Assembly: GCA_035236585.1 (NCBI GenBank)
Contig: CP141127.1
Span: forward strand, 71,529,495-71,593,494
Direction of reading: 5' to 3'
Source of the DNA: Warburgia ugandensis
Taxonomy: Eukaryota; Streptophyta; Magnoliopsida; Canellales; Canellaceae
Length of the DNA: 64,000 nucleotides
Within the stretch, counting starts at the first letter, position 1, and each line of letters begins with the position of its first letter. The notes beneath the pieces were generated by a model. It saw only the letters and a list, made by a program, of their open reading frames with translations, did no database searches and was not told the origin of the DNA. Below are positions 24,473 to 35,990 of this stretch, piece by piece. The position numbers and the translations under genes were made by a program.

Positions 24473-25760
24473 CTAGGAAACATGCAATAGCTGTTCATCT
24501 AGCAATGACTCAGTTATAGGTCCTTGATCGCTAGTGTGCCCCACCACTAATCTAGATAAGTGATATGCTACTACATTTTCTACACCTTTCTTGTCCCTAA
24601 TTTCTAAGTCAAACCCTTGTAGCAGTAGTATCCAATGAATAAACCTAGGTTTTGCAACCTTTTTAGAAAGGAGGTACTTTAAAGTCGTGTGATTCGAGTA
24701 TACTATAACTTTAGACCCTAACAGGTAAAATCTAAACTTATCTAGAGCAAACACTATAGCTAACAATTCTTTCTCAGTAGTGGAATAGTTGAGTTGCGCA
24801 TCATTTAGTGTTTTACTAGCATAATATATCACATGGGGAAGTTTATCAATGCACTGCCCCAAAACAACTCCAATGGCGTGATCCTACGCGTCACACATTA
24901 TTTCGAATGGTGCGTTCCAATCTGGTGGTCAAATAATAGGTGTAGAAGTCAATTCACCCTTATATCGCTCAAATGCTTTCTTACAGTCTTCATCAAAGTC
25001 AAAAGTGGCCCCCTTTGTAAGTAGATTACATAAGGGCTTGGCAATTTTGCTAAAATCTTTGATGAATTGTCTGTAAAAGCCAACATGTCCTAAAAAGGAG
25101 CAAATTTCTTTTACCATCCTTGGTGAAGGAAGGTTGCCTATTAAATCCACTTTTGCCTTATTGACTTCTATTCCATTGGGTGATATTATGTGACCTAATC
25201 CTATCCTGTTCTGTACCATAAAATAGCACTTTTCCCAATTTAAGACAAGATTATTCTCCTAACACCTTGCCAGGACTAGCTTCAAGTGGTGCAAGCACTC
25301 ATCAAATGATGACCCAAATACTGAGAAGTCATCCATAAACACCTCAAGACATCTTTCTACCATGTCTAAGAAAATGCTCAACATACACCTTCGAAATGTA
25401 GCTGGAGCGTTACAAAGCCCAAAAGGCATACTTTTGTTGGCGAAGGTTCCAAAAGGGCAGGTGAAGGTGGTCTTCTCCTAATCCTCTGGTGCTATAGGAA
25501 TTTGGTTGTAACTAGAATATCCATCTAGAAAATAGTAATAGCTATGTTTGGCTAACCTCTCTAGCATTTGGTCAATGAAAGGTAGAGGAAAATGATCTTT
25601 CCTGGTGACCGTGTTCAAGTTTCAATAGTCAATTCAAACTCTCCACCCAATGGTCATGCAGGTGGGGACTAGCTCGTTATCCTCATTTTTTACTACTGTG
25701 ACCCCATATTTCCTAGGTACAACCTGAACAGGGCTGACTCAAGTACTATTAGAGATCAGG
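24473..25760 (-). pseudogene. Reverse transcriptase and RNase H of Athila pol, outer copy (broken)
   Basis: The RT is more complete than in the inner copy. On the minus strand it runs from KLLDVRVMYLISNS and VVPRKYGVTVVKNEDNEL (about 25690-25780) through FPLPFIDQMLERLA and FLDGYSSYNQI to the active-site FMDDFSVFG near 25340 and GHIISPNGI near 25190. RNase H follows at 24473-24910. Stops interrupt APED/EKTT, the shared position after ARC, and CDA/DHAIG. The RNase H end reads VVAYHLSRL, the same D-to-Y change as in the inner copy. Confidence 0.88.
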
Positions 25761-26580
25761 TACATGACTCTAACATCTAAGAGCTTTAGGACTTCATCTC
25801 TAACCACATCCTTCATGTGGGGGTTCAATCGCCTTTGAGTTACCCTAGAAGGTTTTTTTTTTTTCTTTTAAATGTATCCTATGCATGAATATAGCTGGAC
25901 TTATCCCTTTTATATCTACTATTGTCCACCCTAGAGTAGTTTTATGTTCCTTAAGAACATTAAAAGCTTACCCTCCTATTCTTTATCTAAGTCTGATGCT
26001 ATTATTACAGGTAAGGTTTCATCTGGGCCTAGGTATGAATATTTCAAGTTATCAAGCAAGGGTTTTAGGTTCAAAGATGGTGGTTGTCTATTGAGGGTAT
26101 GGGGATAGATTTAGACGGTGGGAGTGGTTCCACATAAGGACCCCACTTAGAAGTATCCATGATTGCTGCAACATCTAAAAGATTGTTTACCACTTCAATA
26201 GACTTGTTTATATCAAATTCTCCATTAAATTGCATTAGACAAGCCTCTAGTGGGTCTGAGATGGACAATGGTGAATGAATCTCATTAAGAATGGACGTCC
26301 AAGGATGATTGGGATTTGACTATTAGGATCAGATACAGGTTGGGTGTCTAGCACAATGAAATCAACAAGATAATAAAACTTACCCACCTGTATCAAGACA
26401 TCTTCAACCAAACCATGAGGTATCTTGATAGATCTATTAGCTAACTACAGCGTGGTAGTGGTTGGTTTTAACTCACTAAGTTTTAGTTAGCCCCTAAGTT
26501 AAGAAGTGCCCTATCTATGACATGATCTTCAATGACTCAAGTGATTGTAGGACATCTTGGGTCTCTAAACTTTGGTGGGT
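25761..26580 (-). pseudogene. Protease-RT linker and aspartic protease, outer copy
   Basis: The acidic linker at 26071-26268 (SDPLEACLMQFNGEFD) precedes RT sequence. The protease remnant at about 26280-26560 keeps DHVIDRALL, but the active-site aspartate is asparagine (LLNLGA), and about 35 bp are missing just after it. It would therefore be inactive even without frameshifts. Everything else matches the inner copy at 12311-12990. Confidence 0.8.
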
Positions 26581-28761
26581 TCTTGTGTTGAATCAAAGAG
26601 CTCACCTATTTGGTGAGGAAGGCTTTCTTGTGCACATTAAGCTTTTGCTTTGTTGTGCAAAGCTCTTTTAAGAATTTGACATAGGCAAGGATGTCTTCAA
26701 TTGCATATAGTAATGGTATATTGATTTGTATATGTTTAAATACCTCCATTACTTCATTGAAGTTTGATCCCTTCCTAGATTTATTCAGTAATTGGGGAAA
26801 AGAGGCTTTAGGAACATTGCGTGCCTCTACTATAGGTTCTATAGGGTTGTTCTATCTTGTCTCTTTTTCTTGTATTTTTGTTGCCTCTTTTTCCTCTACA
26901 ATTTCCTTAGCTTATCCTTCTTCATTATCGATTTGATGACTGATCCTAAGAGTGATTATGGACTTGGCATGCTCATCAGGGTTAAGATTTTGAGAACTTG
27001 ACCCTATCTCAAATTGACCCTTAGGGTTAGGGATGGGTTGACTAGGAAACTGACCATTTCCTCTATTATGTAATTTAGCAAACAATTGACTTACTGGCAT
27101 CTCTAGCTTGGCTATGGCTTAAGAGTTGACATTGGCTGACTGTCTACTCTCATTTTGTAACTAGTGTAAGGCCTTTTTAGTGTAATCATTACCTTTTACA
27201 ATTTGTTCCAGCATGGTATGGATGTTTTCCTTTGAATATGGTTTCTTTTGTTGTAGAGGTTATTGAAAGCCAGGTGGCTAATGAGGAATTGTAATTCTAA
27301 GAGGAAAGTTTTGGACAAGGAGATTTACAGATGGTCCCCCTTGGTGGTTATTCCTTGACCAAGGCCAATTGGGATGCCTAGCCCATCTAGGGTTGTAGGT
27401 CTCAGAATATAGGTTGTTCGCTAGGTTGGCGATATGCATTCAATGCATTCGTTTGGTCTACAAGATATTTACAAAATATTTTATTAGATGGATAAGCTGA
27501 GGTCAAATGGGCTAGACTAGAACAAGTAGCGCATACCTCTTGTGGAGGTTTTTGGGACAATGTAGTAACCATGAAAGATTGAAACATAGTTTCAAGCTTG
27601 TCCTTTCTTCCACCAAATTTTTTAGTGACAGAGTCAAGCTTATAGGATAGATTAGCATACGCTCCTATCTCATAGACACCTCATTTCTTAGTGGGCCGGT
27701 TAGTTCTTTCTCTCCTATTTGAATAATCCCATTGCAAAGAATTATCGGCTACAATTTGAAAGAATTCCCATGCCTCGCTTTCATCTTTTAACATGAGGGC
27801 CCCTCCACTCACTGCATCTATCATTTGCCTATTTTGAGGCATCAATGCCTCATAGAAGTATTGAACTTGTTGTCATTTCTATTGCCATTGAGTTAGATTC
27901 TGCCTATGCTACTTGAGCATAGCTTGGTGCAACTCCCATAGTACCTTTCATTGCCTAGCAAGCATCACTTACTAATAGGGCGGCTCATCGTAACTCGAGA
28001 ACACACTATAGATAGCTGCATGCTTTCCCCAACGCGAGTTATGACAAGCTCTGGTGCCCCCATTGGGACCTCATGACACGAAATTGCCTCATGTGCGCTT
28101 TCATTTAGAAAATCCACACAAACGCTTTTGAGCTCGGATGACAGAACTAGCCAGCCCTTTTCTGAGCGAGTTCATGGTGAAGGAATTTTTGTAGCAATTC
28201 ATTCCACCATTCCCAACATTTGTAATATTGTTCATCATCCCTTTGTTGGAAATTGATAATTTCATAACCCAAGGCATTCATTTTGTGAACAAGGAAGAAC
28301 TTGTTCAAAATCATTTTAAAAAATTGGTCCCATGTATGTATGGAACCTACCTCCAAGGAATTAAGCCATGACATGGCTTTATCCTTCAGTGAGAACAGGA
28401 ATAACTTAAGCCTAATCAAATCATCCAAAAAATTTTGAAACCTAAATGTAGCACAAATATCAAGGAACTCATTGACATGTAGGTATGGGTCTTCTCTGTC
28501 TCGACCAAAAAAAGTAGGGAGTAATTGAATTACTCCTGGCTTTAACTTGAAGTGGTCAATATTAGTGGAAGGTAACGTTATGCAAGATGGGGTATTAAGT
28601 TGGAACGGGGCATAAAAATCTCTAATTGTCTTGCGCTCAATCTCTGGTGGTGGTTCAGCCATAAGGATAGGAACTATGTTTCTTTCCCCTTGGTGTTGGA
28701 TGCATTGAATCTCTGGATTTAAAGATAGCAGCTCAGGGTTTTGAGATCGACGCCCTTGCAT
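26581..28761 (-). pseudogene. Athila gag, outer copy (interrupted)
   Basis: The start ATG is at 28759-28761. The N-terminal 200 residues are open (28147-28761; DREDPYLHVNEFLDIC, then the core WLNSLEVGSIHTWDQ, KCWEWWNELLQK). A 291-bp foreign segment at 27881-28171 then breaks the gene. The middle and C-terminal parts follow at 26912-27587, with the same degenerate zinc knuckle (CATCSSLAHLTSA) as the inner copy. Stops and frameshifts occur between 26600 and 27400. Confidence 0.85.
27881..28171. other. 291-bp foreign insert in the outer gag
   Basis: It sits between CATTTCT and CATGGTGA, where the inner copy has only five bases (CAAAT). The text is less AT-rich than its surroundings (GGGCGGCTCATCG, CCCCAACGCGAG). 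On the minus strand one frame stays open for nearly 70 codons. There are no terminal inverted repeats and no clear target duplication. I do not recognise it. Organelle-derived filler DNA is one possibility. Confidence 0.7.
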
Positions 28762-29909
28762 GAACTATTCATAATCTAAAATATCTTACTCTAAATGCTA
28801 ACTCTAACTCTATGATGCAAGCAAAAGGCATAGTCAAACACCTTAAGCTAATAGGTAATATATTGATTTTCTTGAATTTGTGTGGGGACAATGCTTTTAA
28901 TTATCCTAATCTAATGCTCCTCCTCTCCTTTAGATTTGACTATTGCTTACTAGTTAGGTTCTACGCAAGGTAGTTAATACAACCCTCATGTAAGGAGGCA
29001 TTTAGACCTCACAAACGTTAACAAGAGGCGAGGGAAGAGCAAGGCTCTATTAGACAACCCCCAATAACCACAGTGCTCAAAAGCCACTAGAGTGACAATA
29101 AATCATGTCTTAGTAAGAGGGTCTTAAGAGCATATGATGGCCTTATAGGTCTCTTCTGATTGATTTTAATTTGATTTGAAGGGTAGGGTAGTGCACTTGA
29201 GGTGATTATCCTAGGTGGGCCAAGGAGTGGTGATGAAATCCACCCTTGATCTTATGGGTGTAGGGTGCCCTTACTAATTAAATTCCACACTCCATGGCAG
29301 TTCGATCAGCATATATAACACCTTAAAGAATTAATTGTTTCCTAAGATGCAATTAAAGGCAATAAACTAATGCAAAACCCTAAAAATGCAACAATTATAG
29401 ATGATGCTTTATATATGAGCTACACTACCAAATAATAAAAATTTACTCTAAATGCAAACCCTAATATAGGAATTAAATGAGTGAGAAAACTCACAATGGG
29501 GTTTCTAATGAAGATCAAGTGTGGGCCACCTTATCCCACACTTGCCTTGTATTATACAACCCTTTAAGATTAAAATAAAAATTACAATTTACAAGGATCC
29601 TCACTGCAAGATTCACTTAAAAGGAAAAAATCCTATCCTAGGAAAGTAGGGAAACTTCCATTTTGATGAAGATTTCCTTGCCAATTTCCTCCACTTTCCT
29701 GTTTCCCTGAAAAAGAAAATTAGAAATAAGTACAATTTCAGGAAATTAAGTGGTTATGCACAAAACATTTGAAAAATGAATCTAACATTTCCTAAAATCC
29801 TAAAACTCTACAATTCCTACAATTTTTTATTTTATTTTTTTTATCTTTTTCAAAAAAATTTAAATTTTTGGGATTTTTTAATTAAATTTTATAAAAAATC
29901 CTTTGTAGG
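28762..29909 (-). other. Athila leader, outer copy
   Basis: About 1.1 kb of non-coding leader between gag and the primer-binding site, uninterrupted here. It serves as the empty-site reference for the insertion into the inner leader. Confidence 0.8.
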
Positions 29910-29926
29910 TCCTAGCAAAGGTGCCA
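29910..29926 (-). other. Primer-binding site, tRNA-Asp type (outer Athila, decayed)
   Basis: The minus strand reads TGGCACCTTTGCTAGGA, a shortened and mutated form of the tRNA-Asp site, six bases from the LTR. Confidence 0.65.
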
Positions 29927-29932
29927 AAAACT

Positions 29933-32046
29933 TGTTGATATTTTTTGTAAGAGCACATGCTATTATAGTATAGCTAATGCAAGTACAGGTCAATCCCACA
30001 GGAACGCACTTTAAGATTTTAGTTTAACAATGAAATCAGACCTCATCTTTAGTTTAACAATGAAATCAGACCTCATCTTTAGTTTAACAATGAAATTCCA
30101 GAGGTCTAATTCCAAAAAAAAAAAAAAAACTTAGCTAAATTAAAACTAGAAAAAATTAATAAAATCTAATTCCCTATCTTAAGTATTGTCCAATTTCTTC
30201 ATTTCTGGTATCACAAACCTTGATCAACCTCTATCACTATATTCAATATATCCTGGATTAATGATTTGATGGAGGAATTTGTCAGATTCATCAAATGTTT
30301 AGAGATCTAATCATATTAAGGAATTTAAGAATTAATGGCTTAGATCTGTTTTCATAACCCAATTTGGAGATCAAGAATAACAATTCAATAGGAAACTATC
30401 CTAAAAATTAATTCTAAAAATTAATTGAAATTCTGAATTAAAATAGACAAGAAATTAAAAGTTTTTCGTGGTTAAATCAGAACCTTTTATTTGTTTAAAC
30501 CAGAACATGAATAACTAAAACTGGAATAACATAAAAAGCAAATAGTAACAGTAACAGGACATGAAATGTAAATTGAAATATTCTAATAAGGGCAAAATAG
30601 AAAATTTCCCAAAATATCCTTAAAACTCCTATAAAAGAGGAAAGGTTTGCTAGAGAAGATGGAGGACGAGCTGATGATGCTGGACGTCACCTGGGCCGTG
30701 ACATCGAGTAATGGGTTTGTGCCTGGCCGATGAAGATCCAAGCCAGTGCTTGGTGAGGTGTGGACGATTGGGCATGCTGGCTAGAGTAGATGGGAGTAGA
30801 GGAGGCGACTCCTACTAAGGAAGATGACGTTGGAGATGGGAACTTGGGTGTCGTCCAACTCTGGGCGTTGTCTGGCTCTAGTCTAGCTTGATGGAGGCAA
30901 GGGCTGATGCTAGCTACGTCCATGGCCTCTGGAGTTAGCTTGAGCAGAGGAGATGGATGGGAAGTATGGAAGACGATGGGAAGCAGGGGAGGTAGAGGGA
31001 CGTTGCACAGTCTTGGAAAGGCTTGACTGGGAATCGAAAGAATAGAGGGGAGAGGTATGGGGCGTCTTTGGTCTGGACGTGCAACCAGTGGAAGCTCGTA
31101 CAATGAGGGAAAATGACACATTTTCTGGGCATCGTCTAGAACAAAGCCAGCTTGTGCTTGGCTGTGTGGTAAATAAGGAGATGAGGGAGATGAAAGAGAG
31201 ATGGGGTTGCGAGACAGAGGTGCGGTGAACTAATGAGGTTATGGAGAAGGTGTGAGTAGAGGGATCTGGGATGGAAAGAGAAGAACGAAAAAGATGGGGA
31301 TTGGAAAAAATAAATAAATAATTGTGCGGTAATGGTTGGAGGAAGATCTAGGTTTTGGGGTGTGAACGTGGAAGAGAGAGGGAAAAGTGAAAGGGGTTAT
31401 GCAGTGGTGCAATGGAGGGTGAGGTTGATGCATTGGAAAAAAAAAACAATGAAGGAGGGGTAGGTTGGGATGTGAAGAGGAAGGTGGTATTAGGAACATG
31501 AGATGGAAAAGATGGAAGAAGAGCTATGAAAGCAAGAAGAAAACAACATGTAAAGCATAAAACTATGTGAATGTAGAATGTAAGCAATGGAAACAATCAA
31601 AACTCCCCAAAGACTCCAAAACTCCCTAACTCCCTATGGTTCCCCCTCTTTATAATCTTTCCACTTATTTTCCTCAAACTCTTTAGGACTCCTCTTCCAA
31701 ATTAGGACTCGTCTTCTATTAGGAAACCTTCTTCTTTTAAGAACCCTTCATCCCTTGCCTTATTGATCTTCAAATTGATCTGCTTCGTTGAAATTAGATG
31801 TGAGCCACCTAGCCCTCCTTTAGTTGATCTGCAAAATCAAAGACTAGATTAGAGTCATCTAAACCATACATTAAACATCCACTTATCTCAATGGATCATC
31901 TAACCACTAATTTTGATAATTTATGATTAGATGGTCAATTTGAACTAATTTTTGTATTTTCTCCAAAACTTTACTAAATTAATGAGTTAGATGGTCTAAT
32001 TAAATGCTAAACTATAGGTCTTTTAGCCAAAATTAAACACTTAGCA
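29933..32046 (-). repeat. Outer Athila LTR (5' LTR)
   Basis: It starts TGTTGATA and ends ACTTAGCA, one base off the ACTTAACA of the other copies. It pairs with 2239-4443 by subtype marker. A 26-bp stretch (GACCTCATCTTTAG plus TTTAACAATGAAA) is tandemly repeated three times at about 30013-30100. The minus-strand TATA-like box lies at 31646-31656. Confidence 0.87.
31646..31656 (-). promoter_or_regulatory. TATA-like box of the outer 5' LTR
   Basis: ATTATAAAGAG on the minus strand, at the position shared with the other three LTRs. Promoter role inferred. Confidence 0.5.
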
Positions 32047-32075
32047 CTCAACCAGTTAATGTTTTACTGGTTGAG
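32047..32075. repeat. Perfect 10-bp inverted repeat at the outer insertion edge
   Basis: CTCAACCAGT and ACTGGTTGAG are separated by 9 bp. The left arm begins with the right-hand target duplication CTCAA, so the hairpin was probably present in the host site before insertion. Confidence 0.8.
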
Positions 32076-32640
32076 GGTAGCTTATTTCATCCTAAGTCTA
32101 GACAACTCCTCTTATGTCAAATTGGCTAAGGCTTACTAGTTGAATGGTTAAACGCAAAGTGGTTACTTCAATCCTCATATAAAGAGGCGTTTAGACCTCA
32201 CAAACGTAAAAGGAAGGTGGGGGAGGAGTGTGGCTCTATAAGAGAACCCCCTTAACCACCATGTTCATCATCCACTAGGGTGACCTTAACTCAACCTTTC
32301 ATAAAGTTCCTATGAGCATATTAACCCTAAGTACTCTTTCTAATTGATTTTAATTAAGTCCATGAACATTAAAATGTCATTCATGGAGTTTCATTATTCT
32401 CCTAGTTTGGACCAAGGAATTTATATTCCTTATATTATCCTACTAACTATGGCCCTTACTATCATTAAGTCCATGTCATACATTCCATGTAAATGTCCTT
32501 CCATTCTAATTACATTTTCAATGTAATTTCCATTACATAAGAATTAAAGCATAAATAAAAGCATATATGAATAAATAAATCTGTAATTAATTCTACTAAG
32601 CAATAAAATACAATTATAATAGCATTCAAAAATTTAAATG
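32076..32640 (-). mobile_element. Diverged Athila-like leader remnant
   Basis: The text resembles the leader of the nested elements (TTACTAGTTGAATGGTT, AGAGGCGTTTAGACCTC, CTCACAAACG, GAGAACCCCC), with many differences and small indels. The match fades around 32640. It suggests that the outer Athila landed in or beside an older relative. No gene. Confidence 0.6.
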
Positions 32641-34872
32641 AAAATCTAATAGGCCATAACTATCCATCATGATCCAACGGTCTTAGTTGATTTGTATTCA
32701 TTTTTCATCTCTTTTAGGGTTTAGAACTTGATCTATCCCAAATCATTATCATCCAGTCCATAAATCCACATAATCTTAGCTCAATATCTTCATCCAAACA
32801 TATCCATACTATCCAATCATCCTTGATCAACTTGATCTAGGAGATTTCCATTCATTTTTGCGGTTTTTACTACTTTTAAGGCTAGATCTCTTAATTAATA
32901 ATAGATCAATCACTTATAACCATTGATTCCATGTTTTATAATTACAAGATCATCAATGGATCATAATTATATAGTTTGATCATTTTAGATTTTACTAATC
33001 ATAAGAATTAGTAGCACTTTTCTTTATTAACAGAACTTTACATGCATTAAAATATAAATTTTCTAAGTTCAGTAGGTTCTACTCATCACAAGAAATCCAT
33101 CCCAACTTTTCAATCTCAATTTGGTGTTAAATTGAGATCAGAATTGAGATTTTAAGATTTTAGCATGTTTTAAAGGCTGAATTTTGATCTTACTGTTTTG
33201 TTGATTTACTTGATCTAGAAACCAAGAAATTCTATTATGATTATGATCCTTCGGGTTTTGGAAGCCTCTGAACTCATCCATCGGTTCATATTTCTATTTT
33301 GGGATCATCTTGATCATGATCCACTACTGTTACTACATATTTTTGTAATTATAATCAATAAATACAATTTAAAACATACAAATTTCATAAGGAATATATA
33401 GAAGCTTTCATATCTAAATTTGGAGTTTAAATGACTTCACAATTAGACTATGAAGTTCACAGTCGTTCATTTGGGTTGAAGGGTTGGCGTGCACCCATCA
33501 CTGAGATGCACGCGTGATGCATTCCCCCCGGGACTGGCGCTATCGCGCGATCGTTCAGTTGGGAGGGCTTTGCACGCACGCTTGCAGGGCGCGTTTTCGT
33601 GTGGCGTCCTGCGGAGCATCCCTGGAGTATATCCTTTTAAGGAAGATCGAACAGTCCACTTAGACCGTCCAATCAATTCCTTTACAATTAAGGGCTTAGA
33701 ACTCTATAAAATTTATTGAAATTTCTACCCTAGGGATTTTGGACCCTTTTGGATCAACGGCTCAGATTTTCCATCTGAGCCCTCCATCATCTAGAATTGA
33801 GGGTTCTGGTCCTTACTTTATTTTTAGAAATTTTAAACCAAAAATAATTATAGAAAAATAAAATTTTCATAAAACAACACTAAATAAGTCTAAGAAGTGG
33901 TGCCACCTACCTGATTGGAGGAACAACTTAGATTTGAAGCCCACTTTAAGAAAAATACCCATTGATGATAATATACCCTGATAATCCCTTGTTTTGTGAT
34001 TTCCCCTTGATTTCACCATTGGATCTCGAAATTGATTTGGGGTTTTTGTAGATAAGGGAGTCTATGATTGTATGGATAGGGGCATTTGTGAGATTCAACT
34101 TGGAATAGAGTGCCTAATTAAATTTAGGTATCTTGTTCCAATTAGAGAGAGAGAGAGTAAGAAGGGAGAAAAGAGAAAAGAGAAAAGGGGGAGAAGGGAA
34201 AAAGTTTTGAGCTAAAATTTTAGGGGAGGTTAGGAAATTTTGTGGTGAATTTTGTGAACATTTTTGCGAATTTTTTCTGAGATATTTATAAGCATTTTGG
34301 GTGTTTTTCATGATTATATTCAATTATAATGTTTCATTTCTTTTTATAGTAAATTATCTTTGGATTCCCACTACCACCTCCTTCTCCACTAGTAGGTGGT
34401 AGTGATTTGACTGATGATTGCACATTTTTTTTGCCATTGGATTCCTTTGGGGGTCCCATGTGGGCCCCACAGATGTGTGAAAAGACCATTTTGCCTTTTT
34501 ATGGAGAAAAATTCGTTTTATTCTCTCGGGCTCAGAATTGAGCTTACTTAGTGGCGTTGGATTTGTATTTCTAAGTACATTCCAAATTTTGATGTCTTAG
34601 GTCTCATTTATTAGTAAAATTACTATGTTACCCTTTTATTCTTAAATTTTGTAGAAAAATAAAGATTTTTCATCCGAACTCAAAATCTGTTGTGCTTACA
34701 ATCATTGTAAAAGGTTCGCCCAATATGTTTTCAATTATACATGTCTTATACCTTGATTCAACTTCTATGAGAAGTGAATTTGTAGTAACCCTAATATTCC
34801 ATCCTGATTTTTCCTTGAAATTTTAAATTTCATTATTTATTCAATCTCCTGACAAAAGTTAGGGGTGTTACA
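32641..34872 (-). repeat. Probable old LTR, minus orientation
   Basis: The right edge GGGGTGTTACA reads TGTAACACCCC on the minus strand, a common gypsy LTR start. The text around 34500-34872 resembles 38401-38666. A short GC-rich block at 33467-33640 recalls the GC-rich middle of the Del-like LTRs. The left boundary and any target duplication could not be found. A GA run lies at 34144-34160. A hairpin, CACTACCACCT with AGGTGGTAGTG, lies at 34369-34404. No gene. Confidence 0.5.
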
Positions 34873-35239
34873 TACAGGATGTCATCATTAGTAGTAGTGA
34901 TGCTTAGAGTTCTTGTAGTAGTGCTTTCTTGGGTAAGAATGTCCTGCAAAATTTAATTAGAAAGACATGATCGTGTCATCTAATTAATGGTATAAAATTT
35001 ATAGACAGGTGGAACCACTTACTATTCAAGAAACAATTTGTGTAGTACTTTCATCTTAGAACTTGTTGCCAATAGGACCCATAGAATGTGCCATCTTTAG
35101 AGAATGGAGTGATCAATGGGTTCAGATATATATATAATGGAGATTTTTAATTAATATTAAGCGAGAATTCTTTCATTTACCTTCTTACATAGCCAATTAT
35201 TGAAAGTTCAACAATGCTCAAATTGTAGCCACTTCTAAG

Positions 35240-35990
35240 TCACTATAGTTAGAAACAACATGTATGTAACTATAGTAGCATTAAATTGAATGGGATAAAT
35301 TGTCACAAATGCTTACTTCGCCCTGTTCTAAACAAGTGTAGCCCAACCTAGACAAGTGGTGCTGCATATTTGTTTCATGCACTTTTCTTCCCTTTGCACT
35401 CTTCGTCAGGACATTTGTACATGCATTATCAAGTGCAATAATCGAATGTTACATGTAATTAATTAAATGAAGCATCATTTTAGCACATACCTCAAACTCG
35501 GAGGAGGTGTAGTTTTGTACAAATGCATTCCAGCCTCTTAGTCAATGACATCAGAGTAAATAGAAGGCATCATGTATAGGCTCAATGGATCGTTGGCATT
35601 TTGAGATATATAATTAAGAACAAGGTAGTTATAATGTAAAAAATACATGTACTTAATGTATACATACCTTCACCATTTCCCATATTGAATCTTTTGTTGA
35701 GAATAGCACATGTCTCCAATCCTCAAATGTGATAGGAACCATGCATCTTACTGTAGAGTAGAGGAAACTACTATAAATAGGTGCACTCTCACCAATCTCT
35801 TGCCCTTTACTATTATATTGGACAATTTTTTTAATTCCCTTTCACTTTCTCTTGATAACCTTTTCCATTTTTGTTAGCTCTTTGCCCTTTAGTAGTGCTC
35901 ATGTTGGCCTCCTGTTCATGCTCTTCAATGTGGGCATAATCTTCAGTTTGATGTTCTTCTCATTCCATCGTTACTACAAAGAAGAACACA
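35240..35990 (-). pseudogene. CACTA second gene, Transposase_24-like (Ptta/En/Spm) remnant
   Basis: On the minus strand a basic, glutamate-rich start leads into VRCMVPITFEDWRHV and STKDSIWEMVK (about 35695-35750), the signature of the plant Ptta/En/Spm transposase family. Further on, after probable introns, comes HHLSRLGYTCLEQGE near 35345. In CACTA elements this protein is encoded next to TNP2 and is thought to bind the element ends. No complete frame remains. A 120-bp piece of TNP2-like sequence follows at 35140-35250, also present at 41040-41150. It may belong to the CACTA element to the right or to a separate, older one. Confidence 0.75.

Larger units (their letters stand above)
2234..32051 (-). 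mobile_element. Outer Athila-type Ty3/gypsy retrotransposon (nest level 1)
   Basis: The outer element is bounded by LTRs 2239-4443 and 29933-32046 and by a 5-bp direct duplication, CTCAA, at 2234-2238 and 32047-32051. The two outer LTRs share a subtype marker (GGAAAGGTTTGCT at about 2985 and 30643) that the two inner LTRs lack. Its internal part is split into 4444-6050 and 22963-29932. The second piece resumes close to where the first stops, judged against the uninterrupted inner copy around 9714-9746. That is why a nested insertion is preferred over a tandem array. The gene order on the minus strand is gag, protease, reverse transcriptase, RNase H, integrase, as in Athila. All genes are broken. 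Confidence 0.88.

Noticed and set aside
2239-32046. Tandem Athila array made by unequal crossing-over
   Set aside because: Four LTRs fall into two subtype pairs, outer and inner, and the outer internal sequence resumes after the inner element about where it left off. Nesting explains this better.
34873-34920. CACTA end at TTCTTGTAGTAGTG
   Set aside because: It resembles a CACTA terminus but has no matching inverted end or three-base duplication that I could find.
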